From assembly GCA_026874595.1 (NCBI GenBank), contig CM049310.1, positions 65,116,056-65,180,055 on the forward strand: DNA of 64,000 nt. Direction: 5' to 3'. A program made the position numbers and the translations under genes. Below the pieces are notes generated by a model. It had not been told where the DNA came from. It made no database searches and saw only the letters and a list, made by a program, of their open reading frames with translations. Source of the stretch: Sipunculus nudus (Eukaryota > Annelida > Sipuncula > Golfingiida > Sipunculidae). This document shows, in pieces, positions 1 to 12,000 of this stretch (its first letter is position 1; every line of letters starts with the position of its first letter).

Positions 1-1826
1 TATAGGTCTCTAAAGTATCACTCAGAATAATGGACAATTTGATACAAAAGCTGAAGTATCTGAACAACTAATACGGAGATCATCATGATTCTTTGCATGG
101 ATATTGACCATTAAGTGTTTTTAGCTCAGCTGACTGTAAGTCATCTGAAGTATCCCTCAGAATAATGGACAATTTGATACAAAAGCTCAAGTATCTAAAC
201 AACTATTGCAGTGATCACCATGATTCTTTGCATGGATATTGATCATGGAATGTGTCATCAGTTTCTGCAGTATGGTGGCGCCACCTGTATTTTTTTTATT
301 TTTACGAATTTTTTTCTCTATTTTTGAGACCTCATAAGATGCAGTCATCTGATAACATGGCACAAATCGTAACAACTGGACCTAGAATCTTCTCTCTTGA
401 CATGTTGAGAGGCCCATGAAAAGTTTCCTTAAAAACTTGAAATTAGGTCTCTGTTCCCCATAACCTCTGAGCTATGGGGCTCCGAAGTACCCCCCAGAAT
501 AATGGAAAATTTGATACAAAAGCTCAAGTATCTGAACAATTATTATATTGATCACCATGATTCTTTGCATGGATATTGATCATGAAATGTTTCATCAGTT
601 TCTGCATTCTGGTGGCGCCACCTGTATTTTTTCAATTTTTAGCTCAGCTGACTGAAAGTCATCTGAGCTGTAGGGATCACCTTTTGTCCGTCGTCCGTCC
701 GGCCATCCAGGCCTCTGTCTGTTAACAGGGCACAAAAAGTAACCGCTAGACCGGGAATCTTCTTACTTGAAATCCTGGGAGGTCTATGGAAATTCTCCTT
801 TTAAACCTGAAATTAGGTCACTGTGACCTATATTCTTTGAGCTATGGGGTTCTGAAGTACCCCCCAGAATAATGCAAAATTAAATACAAAAGCTCAAGTA
901 TCTGAACAACTAATGCATTAATCACCATGATTCTTTGCATGGATATTGATCATGGAGTGTTTCATCAATTTCTGGAGATTGGTGGCGCCACCTATATTTT
1001 TTTTATTTTTTACGATTTTTTTTCTCTACTTTTGTGATCTTTAAACATTTGGTCATCTGTAAACAGGGCACAAATCATAATGACTGGACCAAGAATCTTC
1101 TGTCCTCACCTCCAGGGAAGCCCATAAAAGGTCTACATGGAAACCCAAAATAAGGTCCCTGTTACCCATATTCTGTGAGCCATGGGCTCTGAAGTACCCC
1201 CCCCCAGAATAAAGATTTGGTCATATATTAACAGGGCACAAATCATAATGACTGGACCTAGAATCTTCTGTCCTCACCTCCAGGGAAGCCCATAAAAGGT
1301 TTACATGGAAACCCGAAATAAGGTCCCTGTTACCCATATCCTTCATGCTCTGGGGCTCCGAAGTACTCCCCAGAATAAAGATTTGGTCATCTGTTAACAG
1401 AGCACAAATTATAATGACTTGACCTAGAATCTCCTTTCTTGATATGCTGGGAGGCCCCTGAAAAGTCTCCTTGTGCACCTGAAATTACATCTCTGTTTCC
1501 CATATCCTTCATCCTATGGGGCTTTGAAATACCCCCCAGAATAAACATTATCAGGGCACAAATCATAATAACTGGACCTAGAATTTTATTTTTTGACATG
1601 CTGGGAGACCCCTGAAAAGTCATCTTGTAAACCTTGAAAATCGGTGTCTGTTACCCATATCCTTCATGCTACAGAGCTCCATAGTACCCCAATGAATATT
1701 GGATGATTTTATACAAAAGGTCAAGTTTGGAAAAAGTATTTCATTCAAATTTGACATTCAGATGATAAAATTACTTTTGTCAATGTCTTCCTGGTCAGCT
1801 GAGCGTCATGACCCCTGGGTCACTTG
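1..1826 (+). mobile_element. H1 Helitron-like element (epsilon), 5' end outside the window
   Basis: The right end has the H1 3' signature: CAGCTGAGCG, then a decayed palindrome (GACCCCTGGGTC) and CACTTG, ending at 1826 in front of TT. The interior is a run of diverged monomers of about 335 bp, with exact GGTGGCGCCACC palindromes at 274, 611 and 981. Two extra H1 5' ends without 3' partners lie inside, at 123 (only 26 bp long) and at 641. The whole stretch is repeated at 7007-8837 with nearly the same layout, including the 26-bp stub, so both come from one rearranged master copy. No coding capacity was seen. Confidence 0.7.
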
Positions 1827-1914
1827 TTGGACATAGAAATTTAATTTTTGAGGTTCCAAACCTCTCCAGGTACTCATTAGCTGTTTTTTATTATGAATTT
1901 GGTAATATTCCCAT

Positions 1915-2340
1915 TAGTCCAGCAGATTAGCTACATATTGGGAAGAATTGTGCAAAAGATGAAAGAAGAATGAAACTTGGCATAATAAATTTCCAGACCA
2001 TTCTCTATATGTTCAGATAAGGGGCTGAACAGAATTCATCATGTCTTGGTAAAATCCAAGATGGCGGCCAAGATGGTTACCGAAATATAAAATACCAATG
2101 CAGCTGGTTATATTTGTCCTAGAATGCATTGGAAGTGCACTGTTTCTATGTTATTGGGGTCGGGAAATTCATTTATAAGGGTTTCAGGTCTGTGTCATGA
2201 ATGTTTGAATGAAGTATGGCTTTGGTTGTATTATGATTGTGCTAAAATTGCCCTTTTTACCAGAACATCTAACGGTAAAACGTATTTGTTGATTACCCTA
2301 CTGAAATTTAATATATTTGTTAATTTTAAAAGTATTTGAA
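1915..2340 (+). repeat. Diverged repeat, inverted homologue of 28980-29270
   Basis: Read on the opposite strand, 28980-29270 matches this stretch: the end of a TTATGCCAAGTTTCAT-type segment, a GATGGCGGCCAAGATGG core near 2061, and a segment around TCCTAGAATGC. The other copy leads into the H6 tandem array, so this is probably the 3' part of another H6-type element, lying here in + orientation. The core resembles a YY1-type site (AAGATGGCGGC). I see no coding signal; the 71-codon frame at 2124 is not conserved in the other copy. Confidence 0.5.
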
Positions 2341-2344
2341 CACT

Positions 2345-2500
2345 ATGTCTCTTTCAATGTAATGAAAAGGACAGTCGATTGGTAAAATGCTCGGCTCTCT
2401 TCACTGGCGACCAAGTTTCTTCCCCGATGTTGCTATTAGAGTGGGTTGTAGTAATCCGTAGAGAGTAGATTGTTTTCTTCGTGTGCTCTGATTCCATCCA
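2345..2500 (+). repeat. tRNA-like SINE remnant, copy 1
   Basis: A box-A-like stretch (CGATTGGTAAAATGC) near 2375 is followed by sequence that recurs on the minus strand at 28280-28460. Shared words include TTTCAATGTAATGAAA, GACAGTCGA, GGTAAAA, GCTCGGCT and ATTAGAGTRGGTTGTA. A clear box B is missing here; the other copy has only a weak GGTTTTAATC. It may be a tRNA-derived SINE or simply part of the larger inverted host block. The shared text is directly visible, but the SINE label is inference. Confidence 0.35.
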
Positions 2501-2770
2501 CCACTTCGCCATCTTCCAGACTCTTTGCTTGCATGAAGATAGAATCAGTACATATTAAAGAGGCTCACAACATTATGGTGTATGCTACGCTTTCTTATAA
2601 AATGATAGATTTAGGCCTGTTGGTATCACTTTCAATTGAATGAGAATGAGGTTATCCATATGATAAAGATGGTATGTTGTTAGATAGAAGTCATGCCCTG
2701 TCCTTAAGGCATTAGAGCATATCTATTGGTTTGTAGCACGATTTTACCATTTTGCCATTGAAACATAGAT

Positions 2771-2828
2771 GGTGTTCGAACCGGGTACCCACATACATGT
2801 CCTTAACCACGAAGCGACGTTCTAACCC
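2771..2828 (-). repeat. tRNA-like (Pol III A/B box) SINE remnant
   Basis: On the minus strand this reads GTCGCTTCGTGGTTAAGGAC (box-A-like, 2801-2820) and, about 20 bases further on, CCCGGTTCGAACACC (box-B-like, GGTTCGA core, 2771-2785). This is the internal promoter arrangement of tRNAs and tRNA-derived SINEs. I see no paired acceptor stem around it, so a functional tRNA gene is unlikely. Confidence 0.4.
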
Positions 2829-3473
2829 CGTATATGCTATATTTATACTGTGGTGATGGTGCATGACAGTATCTGGACACTTTTAGACACTTGTGCAGTT
2901 TGCCGTTTACCTTTTACATCGGAAATACATGTGGTGAATATTTCTAACAAATATGCATGTACTACATGAATCTACAAATAATGTCAGCAAATGAAAGTAT
3001 TTTGTTGACACCAACGCATTATGCAAAATGAATTTGAATGGCAACTTGTTGGGAAGGAACAAGTTTTATATCACAAAAATAATTTACAGCAAATGGAAGT
3101 GATACCTTACTGACACGTGTTGGTTCTTTCATACAAGCATATACAGTCTTAAGTCTGCATCATCACCATATCACAATATTAGTAATCTGCAAAAGGTATC
3201 AACATGAGTGTTGATTATTTCATCCATTCATTACCATAACAAAGGCAACATGTTGCTTACCTCTGATGTGTGTTGATTCTGTTTTCATGCCAGCATACAG
3301 TCTGAAAGCCATCACTACATGGCAAAAGAAGCTTAGAATATATACAGCAAACAGGTTTGAGCTTCTACATAATCGCATATCTTGTCATGCACACATGTAG
3401 TCTAAAAAATTATAAATAAAAGTCTTTCCTTTGAAACAGACATGATGTTCAGCATGCAATTTTTTATATTTTT
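2829..3473. other. Host sequence, no recognisable feature
   Basis: AT-rich sequence between the tRNA-like remnant and the 5' end of H1 beta. A few diverged short repeats of the type CAGCAAATG are scattered here (near 2988, 3088 and 3345) and have relatives at 28003 and 28843. No gene, RNA gene or element end was recognised. Confidence 0.5.
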
Positions 3474-4032
3474 AGCTCAGCTGACTATAAGTCATCTGAG
3501 CTATAGTTGTGGTCCATTGTCCGTCCGTCTGTCCGTCGTGCAGTCCGGATGTCCGTCCATAAGACTGGCACATTTCGACACCATTGGACCTATGAATCTG
3601 AAATTTGGCATACAGTTAGATGTCCCCGAAATCTCCTACCATGCTGAAAATTGGTTCAATAGGACTTCGTTCCTTTGAGATAATAAGGTAGAACCTCAAT
3701 TTTTAGCTCAGCTGACTATAAGTCATCTGAGCTATAGTCGTGGTACATTGTCCGTCGTCCGTCCGTCTGTCCGTCCGTCCGTACTTAGATGTGGCACGTT
3801 TTGAAACCGTAAGACCTAGGAATCCAAAATTCAGCATAATGTTAGATTTTCCCAAGATCTCCTACCAAGCCGAAAACTGGGTCTTTGCGACTTCGTTCCT
3901 TTGAGAAATTAAGGAAAAACCTCAATTTTTTATTAAAATCCTATTTTCACACTTCAGGACTGCCTAATATCAAAACCACTCATCTGTTTTTCCTCATATT
4001 TACCATAAATATTCCTCTATATAGTTCCTATG

Positions 4033-4840
4033 TACATGCCAGAAATTAAGTCTGTAAAGTATAAATTCTTTAAGTTTTGGGCCCAAACATTATGGACTTG
4101 GTAAAAATTAGGAAAAATAATAACTCACTTAACATGAAAAATTTTGAAACTAGAGTCTATTTTCTGAAGTATATAACTATGTTTAATTAAGATTCAATTG
4201 TTAACCCAAAATTAGATTTGAATTTTGTAAATTTTTTAAGTTATTAGCATAAAAAAAAATCAGTACCTTAAATTTTGCCCAACTTTGACCATGGCATGTT
4301 TTTTTCCTGTAAGCACCATTGATTTGATTTTCACAGCAAGTAAACATAAATATTTAGTTTGTCTAAATCTAAATTTTGAAAATAAAAGCTTAAAAATTAA
4401 GCAAGTTATTGAATTTTTACCTCAGCTGACTGAAAGTACATGCCAGAAATTAAGTCTGTAAAGTATAAATTCTTTAAGTTTTGGGCCCAAACATAATGGA
4501 CTTGGTAAAAATTAGGAAAAATAATAACTCACTTAACATGAAAAATTTTGAAACTAGAGTCTATTTTCTGAAGTATATAACTATGTTTAATTAAGATTCA
4601 ATTGTTTACCCAAAATTAGATCTGAATTTTGTAAATTTTTTAAGTTATTAGCATAAAAAAAAATCAGTACCTTAAATTTTGCCCAACTTTGACCATGGCA
4701 TGTTTTTTTCCTGTAAGCACCATTGATTTGATTTTCACAGCATGTAAACATAAATATTTAGTTTGTCTAAATCTGAATTTTGAAAATAAAAGCTTGAAAA
4801 TAAAGCTAGTTATTGAATTTTTAGCTCAGCTGACTGAAAG
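4033..4840. repeat. 404-bp tandem duplication (two units)
   Basis: Unit 1 is 4033-4436 and unit 2 is 4437-4840, both starting TACATGCCAGAAATT. They differ at only about ten sites that I can see. The unit ends 18 bases inside the 5' end of nested H1 delta, so unit 1 carries a broken copy of that end (CCTCAGCTGACTGAAAG). The duplication therefore happened after H1 delta inserted. Confidence 0.8.
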
Positions 4841-7800
4841 TCATCTGAGCTATAGCGATCACTCTTTGTCCGTCGTCCGTCTGTCTGTGTGTCCGTCCTT
4901 CCATCTGTCTGTCCGTTAACCAGGCACAAATCGTAACCGCTAGAACTGGAATCTTCTTACTTGACATCCTGGGAGGTCCATGAAAAATCTCCTTGGAAAC
5001 CAGAAATTAGGTCTCTGTTACCCATATCCTTCAAGCTATGGGGCCCCAAAGTACCCCCCAGAAAAGTCCAAAATTTCATACAAAAACTTCAATATCTCAT
5101 TAACTACTTGACTAATGGTCATGATTTGTGGCATTCATATTGATCATGAGAGGTTCCATCAGTTCCTGAAGACTGGTGGCGCCACCTGTATTTTTCGATT
5201 TTTTACGAATTTTTTTCTCTATTTTTGAGACCTTTAAAAATGTGAACATCTGTTAACAAGGCACAAATCGTAATGACTGGACTTAGAATCTTCATTCTCA
5301 ACACACTGAGAGACCTATGAAAAGTCTCCATGGAAATTAGAAATTAGGTCTCTGTTACCCATATCCTTCCAGCTATGGGGCCCCAAACTACCCCCCAGAA
5401 AAGTAAAACTTTTCAAACAAAAACTTCAATATCTCATTAAATACTTGACTGATGGTCATGATTTTTGTCATACATATTGATCATGAGATGTTCCATCACT
5501 TCCTGGAGACTGGTGGCGCCACCTGTATCGTTCAATTTTTTACGAATTTTTTTCTCTATTTCTGAGACCTTTCAAAATGTAAACATCTGTTAACAAGGCA
5601 CAAATCGTAAAGACTGGACCTAGAATCTTCATTTTTGACACATTGAGAGACCTATGAAAAGTCTCCATGGAAACCAGAAATTAGGTCTCTGTTACCCATA
5701 TTCTTGGAGCTATGGAGCCCCAAAGTACCCCCAAGAAAAGTAAAAAATTTCATACAAAAACTTCCAATATCTCATTAACTACTTGACTGATGGTCATGAT
5801 TTGTGGCATAACTATTGATCATGAGATGTGTCATCACTTCCTGCAGACTGGCGGTGCCACCTTTATTGTTCGATTTTTTACGATTTTTTCCTCAATTTTT
5901 GAGACCTTTAAGGATGCTGTCATCTGTTAGCATGGCACAAATCGTAAAGACTGGACCTAGAATCTTCATTCTTGACACACTGAGAGGTCCATGAAAAATA
6001 TCCTTGGAAACCAGAAATTAGGTCTCTGTTAACCATATCCTTCGAGCTATGGGGCCCCAAAGTACCCCCCCCCCCCACGAGTAGTCAAAAATTTCATACA
6101 AAAACTTCAATATCTCAATAACTACATCACTGATGGTCATGATTTTTGGCATACATATTGATTATGAAATGTTCCATCAGTTCCTGCAGACTTGTGGCGC
6201 CACCTGTATTGTTTGATTTTTTACGATTTTTTCCCCTATTTTTGAGACCTTTAAGGATGCTGTCATCTGTTAACGTGGCACAAATCATAACGACTGGACC
6301 TAAAATCTTCATTCTCGACACTGAGAGACCTATGAAAAGTCTCCATGGAAACCAAAATTAGGTCTCTGTTACCCATATTCTTCGAGCTATGGAGCCCTAA
6401 AGTACCCCAAAGAAAAGTAAAAAATTTCATACAAAAACTTCAATAACTCATTAACTACTCGAATGATGGTCATGATTTGTGGCATAACTATTGATCATGA
6501 GATGTGTCATCTGTTCCTGCAGACTGGTGGCGCCACCTGTATCGTTCGATTTTTTACGATTTTTTCCTCTATTTTTGAGACCTTTAAGGATGCTGTCATC
6601 TGTTAGCTTGGCACAAATAGTAACGACTGGACCTAGACTCTTCATTCTCAACACACTAGAAGACCTATGAAAAGTCTCCATGGAAACCAGAAATTAGGTC
6701 TCTGTTACCCATATCCTTCCAGCTATGGGGCCCCAAAGTACCCCCCAGAGTAGTCAAAAATTTCATACAAAAACTTCAATATCTCAATAACTACATCACT
6801 GATGGTCATGATTTTTGGCATACATATTGATTATGAGATGTTCCATCAGTTCTTGCAGACTGGTGGCGCCACCTATGTTATCTATCAAGAGGGTACAAAT
6901 TGCAACAACTGGACCTAGAAACTTCATTCTTGTCATTGCAAGGAGGCCCATGAAGAGTGCCTGTGGAAACTTGAAATTAGGTCTCTGTTACCCATATCCT
7001 TCAAGCTATAGGACTCTGAAGTATCCCTCAGAATAATGGACAATTTGATACAAAAGCTGAAGTATCTGAACAACTAATACGGAGATCATCATGATTCTCT
7101 GCATGGATATTGACCATTAAGTGTTTTTAGCTCAGCTGACTGTAAGTCATCTGAAGTATCCCTCAGAATAATGGACAATTTGATACAAAAGCTCAAGTAT
7201 CTAAACAACTATTGCAGTGATCACCATGATTCTTTGCATGGATATTGATCATGGAATGTGTCATCAGTTTCTGCAGTATGGTGGCGCCACCTGTATTTTT
7301 TTATATTTACGAATTTTTTTCTCTATTTTTGAGACCATAAGATGCGGTCATCTGTTAACATGGCACAAATCGTAACAACTGGACCTAGAATCTTCTCTCT
7401 TGACATGCTGAGAGGCCCATGAAAAGTTTCCTTAAAAACTTGAAATTAGGTCTCTGTTACCCATAACCTCTGAGCTATGGGGCTCCGAAGTACCCCCCAG
7501 AATAATGGAAAATTTGATACAAAAGCTCAAGTATCTGAACAATTATTATATTGATCACCATGATTCTTTGCATGGATATTGATCATGAAATGTTTCATCA
7601 GTTTCTGCATTCTGGTGGCACCACCTGTATTTTTTCAATTTTTAGCTTAGCTGACTGAAAGTCATCTGAGCTGTAGGGATCACCTTTTGTCCGTCGTCCG
7701 TCCGGCCATCCAGGTGTCTGTCTGTTAACAGGGCACAAATCGTAACCGCTAGACCGGGAATCTTCTTACTTGAAATCCTGGGAGGTCTATGGAAATTCTC

Positions 7801-8837
7801 CTTGTAAACCTGAAATTAGGTCACTGTGACCTATATTCTTCGAGCTATGGGGTTCTGAAGTACCCCCCAGAATAATGCAAAATTTAATACAAAAGCTCAA
7901 GTATCTGAACAACTAATGCATTAATCACCATGATTCTTTGCATGGATATTGATCATGGAGTGTTTCATCAATTTCTGGAGATTGGTGGCGCCAGCTATAT
8001 TTTTTTTATTTTTTACGATTTTTTTTCACTACTTTTGTGATCTTTAAACATTTGGTCATCTGTAAACAGGGCACAAATCATAATGACTGGACCTAGAATC
8101 TTCTGTCCTCACCTCCAGGGAAGCCCATAAAAGGTCTACATGGAAACTCGAAATAAGGTCCCTGTTACCCATTTTCTGTGAGCTATGGGGCTCTGAAGTA
8201 CCCCCCAGAATAAAGATTTGGTCATATATTAACAGGGCACAAATCATAATGACTGGACCTAGAATCTTCTGTCCTCACCTCCAGGGAAGCCCATAAAAGG
8301 TCTACATGGAAACCCGAAATAAGGTCCCTGTTACCCATATCCTTCATGCTCTGGGGCTCCGAAGTACTCCCCAGAATAAAGATTTGGTCATCTGTTAACA
8401 GAGCACAAATTATAATGACTTGACCTAGAATCTCCTTTCTTGATATGCTGGGAGGCCCCTGAAAAGTCTCCTTGTGCACCTGAAATTACATCTCTGTTAC
8501 CCATATCCTTCATCCTATGCGGCTTTGAAATACCCCCCAGAATAAACATTTGGATTTGTTAACAGGGCACAAATCATAATAACTGGACCTAGAATTTTAT
8601 TTTTTGACATGCTGGGAGACCCCTGAAAAGTCATCTTGTAAACCTTGAAAATAGGTGTCTGTTACCCATATCCTTCATGCTACAGAGCTCCATAGTACCC
8701 CAATGAATATTGGATGATTTTATACAAAAGGTCAAGTTTGGAAAAAGTATTTCATTCAAATTTGACATTCAGATGATAAAATTACTTTTGTCAATGTCTT
8801 CCTGGTCAGCTGAGCGTCATGACCCCTGGGTCACTTG
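4823..8837 (+). mobile_element. H1 delta (B-type) inside H1 gamma
   Basis: It starts AGCTCAGCTGACTGAAAG at 4823 and ends with CAGCTGAGCG, a palindrome remnant and CACTTG at 8837, after which H1 gamma resumes. The interior is built of monomers of about 335 bp. The part from 7007 to the end repeats window positions 1-1826. Two unpaired H1 5' ends lie inside, at 7134 (26 bp only) and 7644. Confidence 0.75.
4960..6900. repeat. Tandem array of about 335-bp monomers within H1 delta
   Basis: At least six units share the same order of blocks: ATCTGTTAAC, GGCACAAATCGTAA, GACTGGACCTAGAATC, GAAATTAGGTCTCTGTTACC, AGCTATGGGGCCCCAAAGTA, CAATATCTCA, then GGTGGCGCCACC. The palindrome is exact at 5175, 5512, 6536 and 6862, and altered near 5852 and 6195, giving a spacing of 330-340 bp. 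Both strands show short frames over these monomers (62-76 codons). They follow repeat phase and contain no domain. Confidence 0.8.
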
Positions 8838-8992
8838 TTTTTCTGTAGTCACTTGCTTTGATTACAGATGCAGGGTCCCACTCCAGGTCACTGGAAGTCA
8901 GCTATGCCTGGGTTTCTGATTTGTTACAGTCACTTGGGGAGATCCCCTGCTGTTACAGGTGTACAGTTATTCTCATATCACTACCCCAATCA

Positions 8993-9011
8993 CCCCCCCC
9001 CCCCCCCCCCC
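8993..9011. repeat. C homopolymer run
   Basis: Nineteen consecutive C within H1 gamma. The equivalent site in the intact H1 copy at 45869-45895 has 27, so this is a variable homopolymer belonging to the element. Confidence 0.9.
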
Positions 9012-12000
9012 GCAAACCCAACCGACCAAGTGTTATGCTGTAATTGTTATTGTTTTCACAGTATCTCCTTAATTGTAATGCTGTTTCCACTCCGATATAT
9101 TTTCCTTGAAAAAAATAATTCAAGGTGTAATCCAGAAGATGCAATGTTGTGTAATGTAGCATTTTTAAAGAAATCAATTGTCTTTTAAATGATTTTAACA
9201 AATATAATTGAACCCATCAGTATGCTTAAATTATGATAAAATATGAAGCACATTATGGATAAATAAAGACACAATTAAAAATTGTGAAATCTAATTCAAG
9301 TATTATTTTTAGATATTTATTGTTTTGCAGATTTAAAAGATATATTTTTGTGGTAAAAATAAATAAACATTTGTATGCATGATGTGGTGTTATCTGACAA
9401 GATTGAGATTTATGATGATGCAATTGAGAATTATGAATCAACTTTTATATTCAGATATATATGTTAAATTGGAAATGTATTGAAATATAAACTTAAATTA
9501 GAAAATAATTGATGTGATAAAAAAATGAGGTTTTAATACAAACATTTGTTCATTATTTTTCTGTCTCAGCAGAATTTGAGATCAGGCTTTGTTTGCCCTA
9601 TTTATGTTGTTAATTAGCTATATTTCAACTGTATACATTTCATAAAAAAATACATATATATTTAATAATATATATTATACAAAAAAATAGATTCAATTGA
9701 ACAAATGTGTAAACTACTGAAATGTCAACAGTTAATCGAAAAACCAATTAATGATCATGGTAATAGTACAGATCATTTGTTCACAAAGTGCTCACATGCT
9801 TTAGTTTCAACATTAGGAAACACATGGTCAGGTCACAAAATATTTTTTGCAACAATTCCTTACTCATCAATACAAACCAATCATATAAACCAACCATGGC
9901 CTTTATTACCTCTTCCTCTTACACTTTATCTCCTTTTGATATTATTTTAAATTTTTACCTTCAAGGTTAACGTCAGCTGAGCACAGTGACCCATAGGTCC
10001 CTTGTTTTATTAGAAATCTATTTTCAAACTTCAGGACTGCCTAATATCAAAACCAGTCTTCTGGTTTTCTTCATATTTACCATAAATATTCTTCTATATA
10101 GTTCCTATTTACATGCCAGAAATTAAGTCAGTATTACTTAATTTTAAAAAGTTATGGGCCCAAACATAATGGACTTTAAAATAAAATCAGGAAAGATAAT
10201 TGGTCACTTAAGACCAAGTGTTAAAGGTAGGGACTTTTTTTCATTAATACAACTTTAATTAATCAAAAATTAATTGTATACCAAAAATTAGATCAAAATC
10301 TGGTTATTTTTTTTAAATATTGGCAAAAAATATAAAATCAGTACCTTGAATTTTGCCTAACTTTGTCCATGGCACTTTTTTAGCGAACCTGTGAGCTTAT
10401 GCGATGGTGTGGCGGCGTCCGGCGTCTGTACGTTAACCTTAACTATCTTAAAAATGGCAAGAGTAAGCATCATGAAATTTTATGCAAAAAATTAATCATC
10501 TAAAAAACTCTATCGGATTTTGCTTATTTTTTTGGCTAACTGCATTTTCTTAGATTTTATAGGGAAAAAGCTAAAAAAGCTTTAAAAATCTTCTTCTCCG
10601 AAACTGTTCAGCCAAATTGTCGAATATTTCACAGAAATGATCCTTGGAACAATCTCTCTCAAGTTTGTTTGAATGGTTTAAGTTCGGTGATTTTTGGCCG
10701 AGTTACAGGTAGTTGAACTTAGTCATCTGTCCAAAAAAGCATACTAAAATTACAATCTTAGAAACGGCTGGAGCTATCATCACCAAATTTTATGCTAATG
10801 TTGGTCACATGAGTCATATCTGAAATTGAGGTATTGGTGGCGCCACCTGCATCGGCCTTTTTTTGTACGGGGGTCATCAGTGCCCATATCATACTGATAG
10901 CTACAAAAAACTTCTTCTCTGAAACCATATGGCCAAATTGTTTAATATCGCACAGAAATGATCCTAGGGTAGTGCTTTCTGAAGTTTGTTCAAATGGTCT
11001 AAGTTCAGTGACTTTTGGCTGAGTTATGGGAAGCTGAATTTAGTCATATGCTATAACAGCCCAATTTAGCTCAGCGTCTACAAAGATCTTCTTCTCAAAA
11101 ACCACTGGGCAAAATTCTTAAATCTCACACATTAATTATCCTTAGATGTTGATAATTCAAGTATGTTCAAACGGTTTTGGTTCAGTGATTTTTGGCTGAG
11201 TTATGGGAAGCTTAACTTAGCCATTTTGCTTTATTTTCCCATATGAGTTATAAACCTGCAAAACGTTTTTTGATCGACGCCACTGAGACCAATTTGTTTA
11301 ATATTTTACAAGAATAATCCCCTGAATAATTCTTATAATAATTAATTCTCTTTTATGGTTCCAAAGAATGAATTTTGGCCGAATAATAAAGATTGAATTG
11401 AGTCATTTTACCATATATGTTAGCTGTGTGAAGCAGATACATCTAGCCTGGAACCAGTTTATCAGCATCCGTTACATCATGCCTCCAGACATTTAGATTT
11501 CAGGTTAGCTTTGGTTAATATAGACAAAAATGTTTTTTAAAAACTTTTAAAAAATGTAGATTTATGATTTTAGATATTCCTCATGCCAGGCAATGTTTAC
11601 AGTCACAGGTATACATTAACTCATACTATTGGATTGACTGGAGCTAGCATCATGAAATTTAATGCAAAAAATTAGAAAAGATCTGCATTTTCTCAGAATT
11701 TATAGAGAAAAAGCTAAAAAACCTTAAAAAATCTTCTCCAAAACGGTCAAGCCAATTTGTTCAATATTTAAAGAAATAATCTTTTATATCATCTCTCTCA
11801 AGTTTGTTCAGATGATTCAAGTTCAGTGAATTTTTGCTGAATTACAGGAAGTTGAACCTAGTGATGTGTCCAAAAAAGCATACTAAAATGACAATCTCAG
11901 AAACGGCCGGAGCTATCATCACCAAATTTTCTGCCAGTGTTGGTCACATGAGCCATATATGAAATTCAGGTATTGGTGGTCACCTGCATTGACCTGTTTT

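Larger units (their letters stand above)
3715..10004 (+). mobile_element. H1 gamma (A-type) inside H1 beta
   Basis: A new H1 5' end begins at 3715 in a T-run of H1 beta, and the 3' end (CAGCTGAGCACAGTGACC..GGTCCCTTG) is at 10004. H1 beta resumes directly after it. The same element without the nested H1 delta is intact at 44975-46887, and the two align end to end, including the C-run and the AT-rich 3' part. The interior carries a 404-bp tandem duplication (4033-4840) and the B-type H1 delta. Confidence 0.75.

Noticed and set aside
2771-2828. Functional tRNA gene on the minus strand
   Set aside because: A and B boxes are visible, but I found no paired acceptor or anticodon stems in the surrounding bases.
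6127-6681. Recurrent frames of 60-85 codons over H1 monomers, some with similar peptides in several places
   Set aside because: They occur on both strands, follow the 335-bp repeat phase, break at different places in each copy and have no domain. Shared peptides reflect shared DNA.
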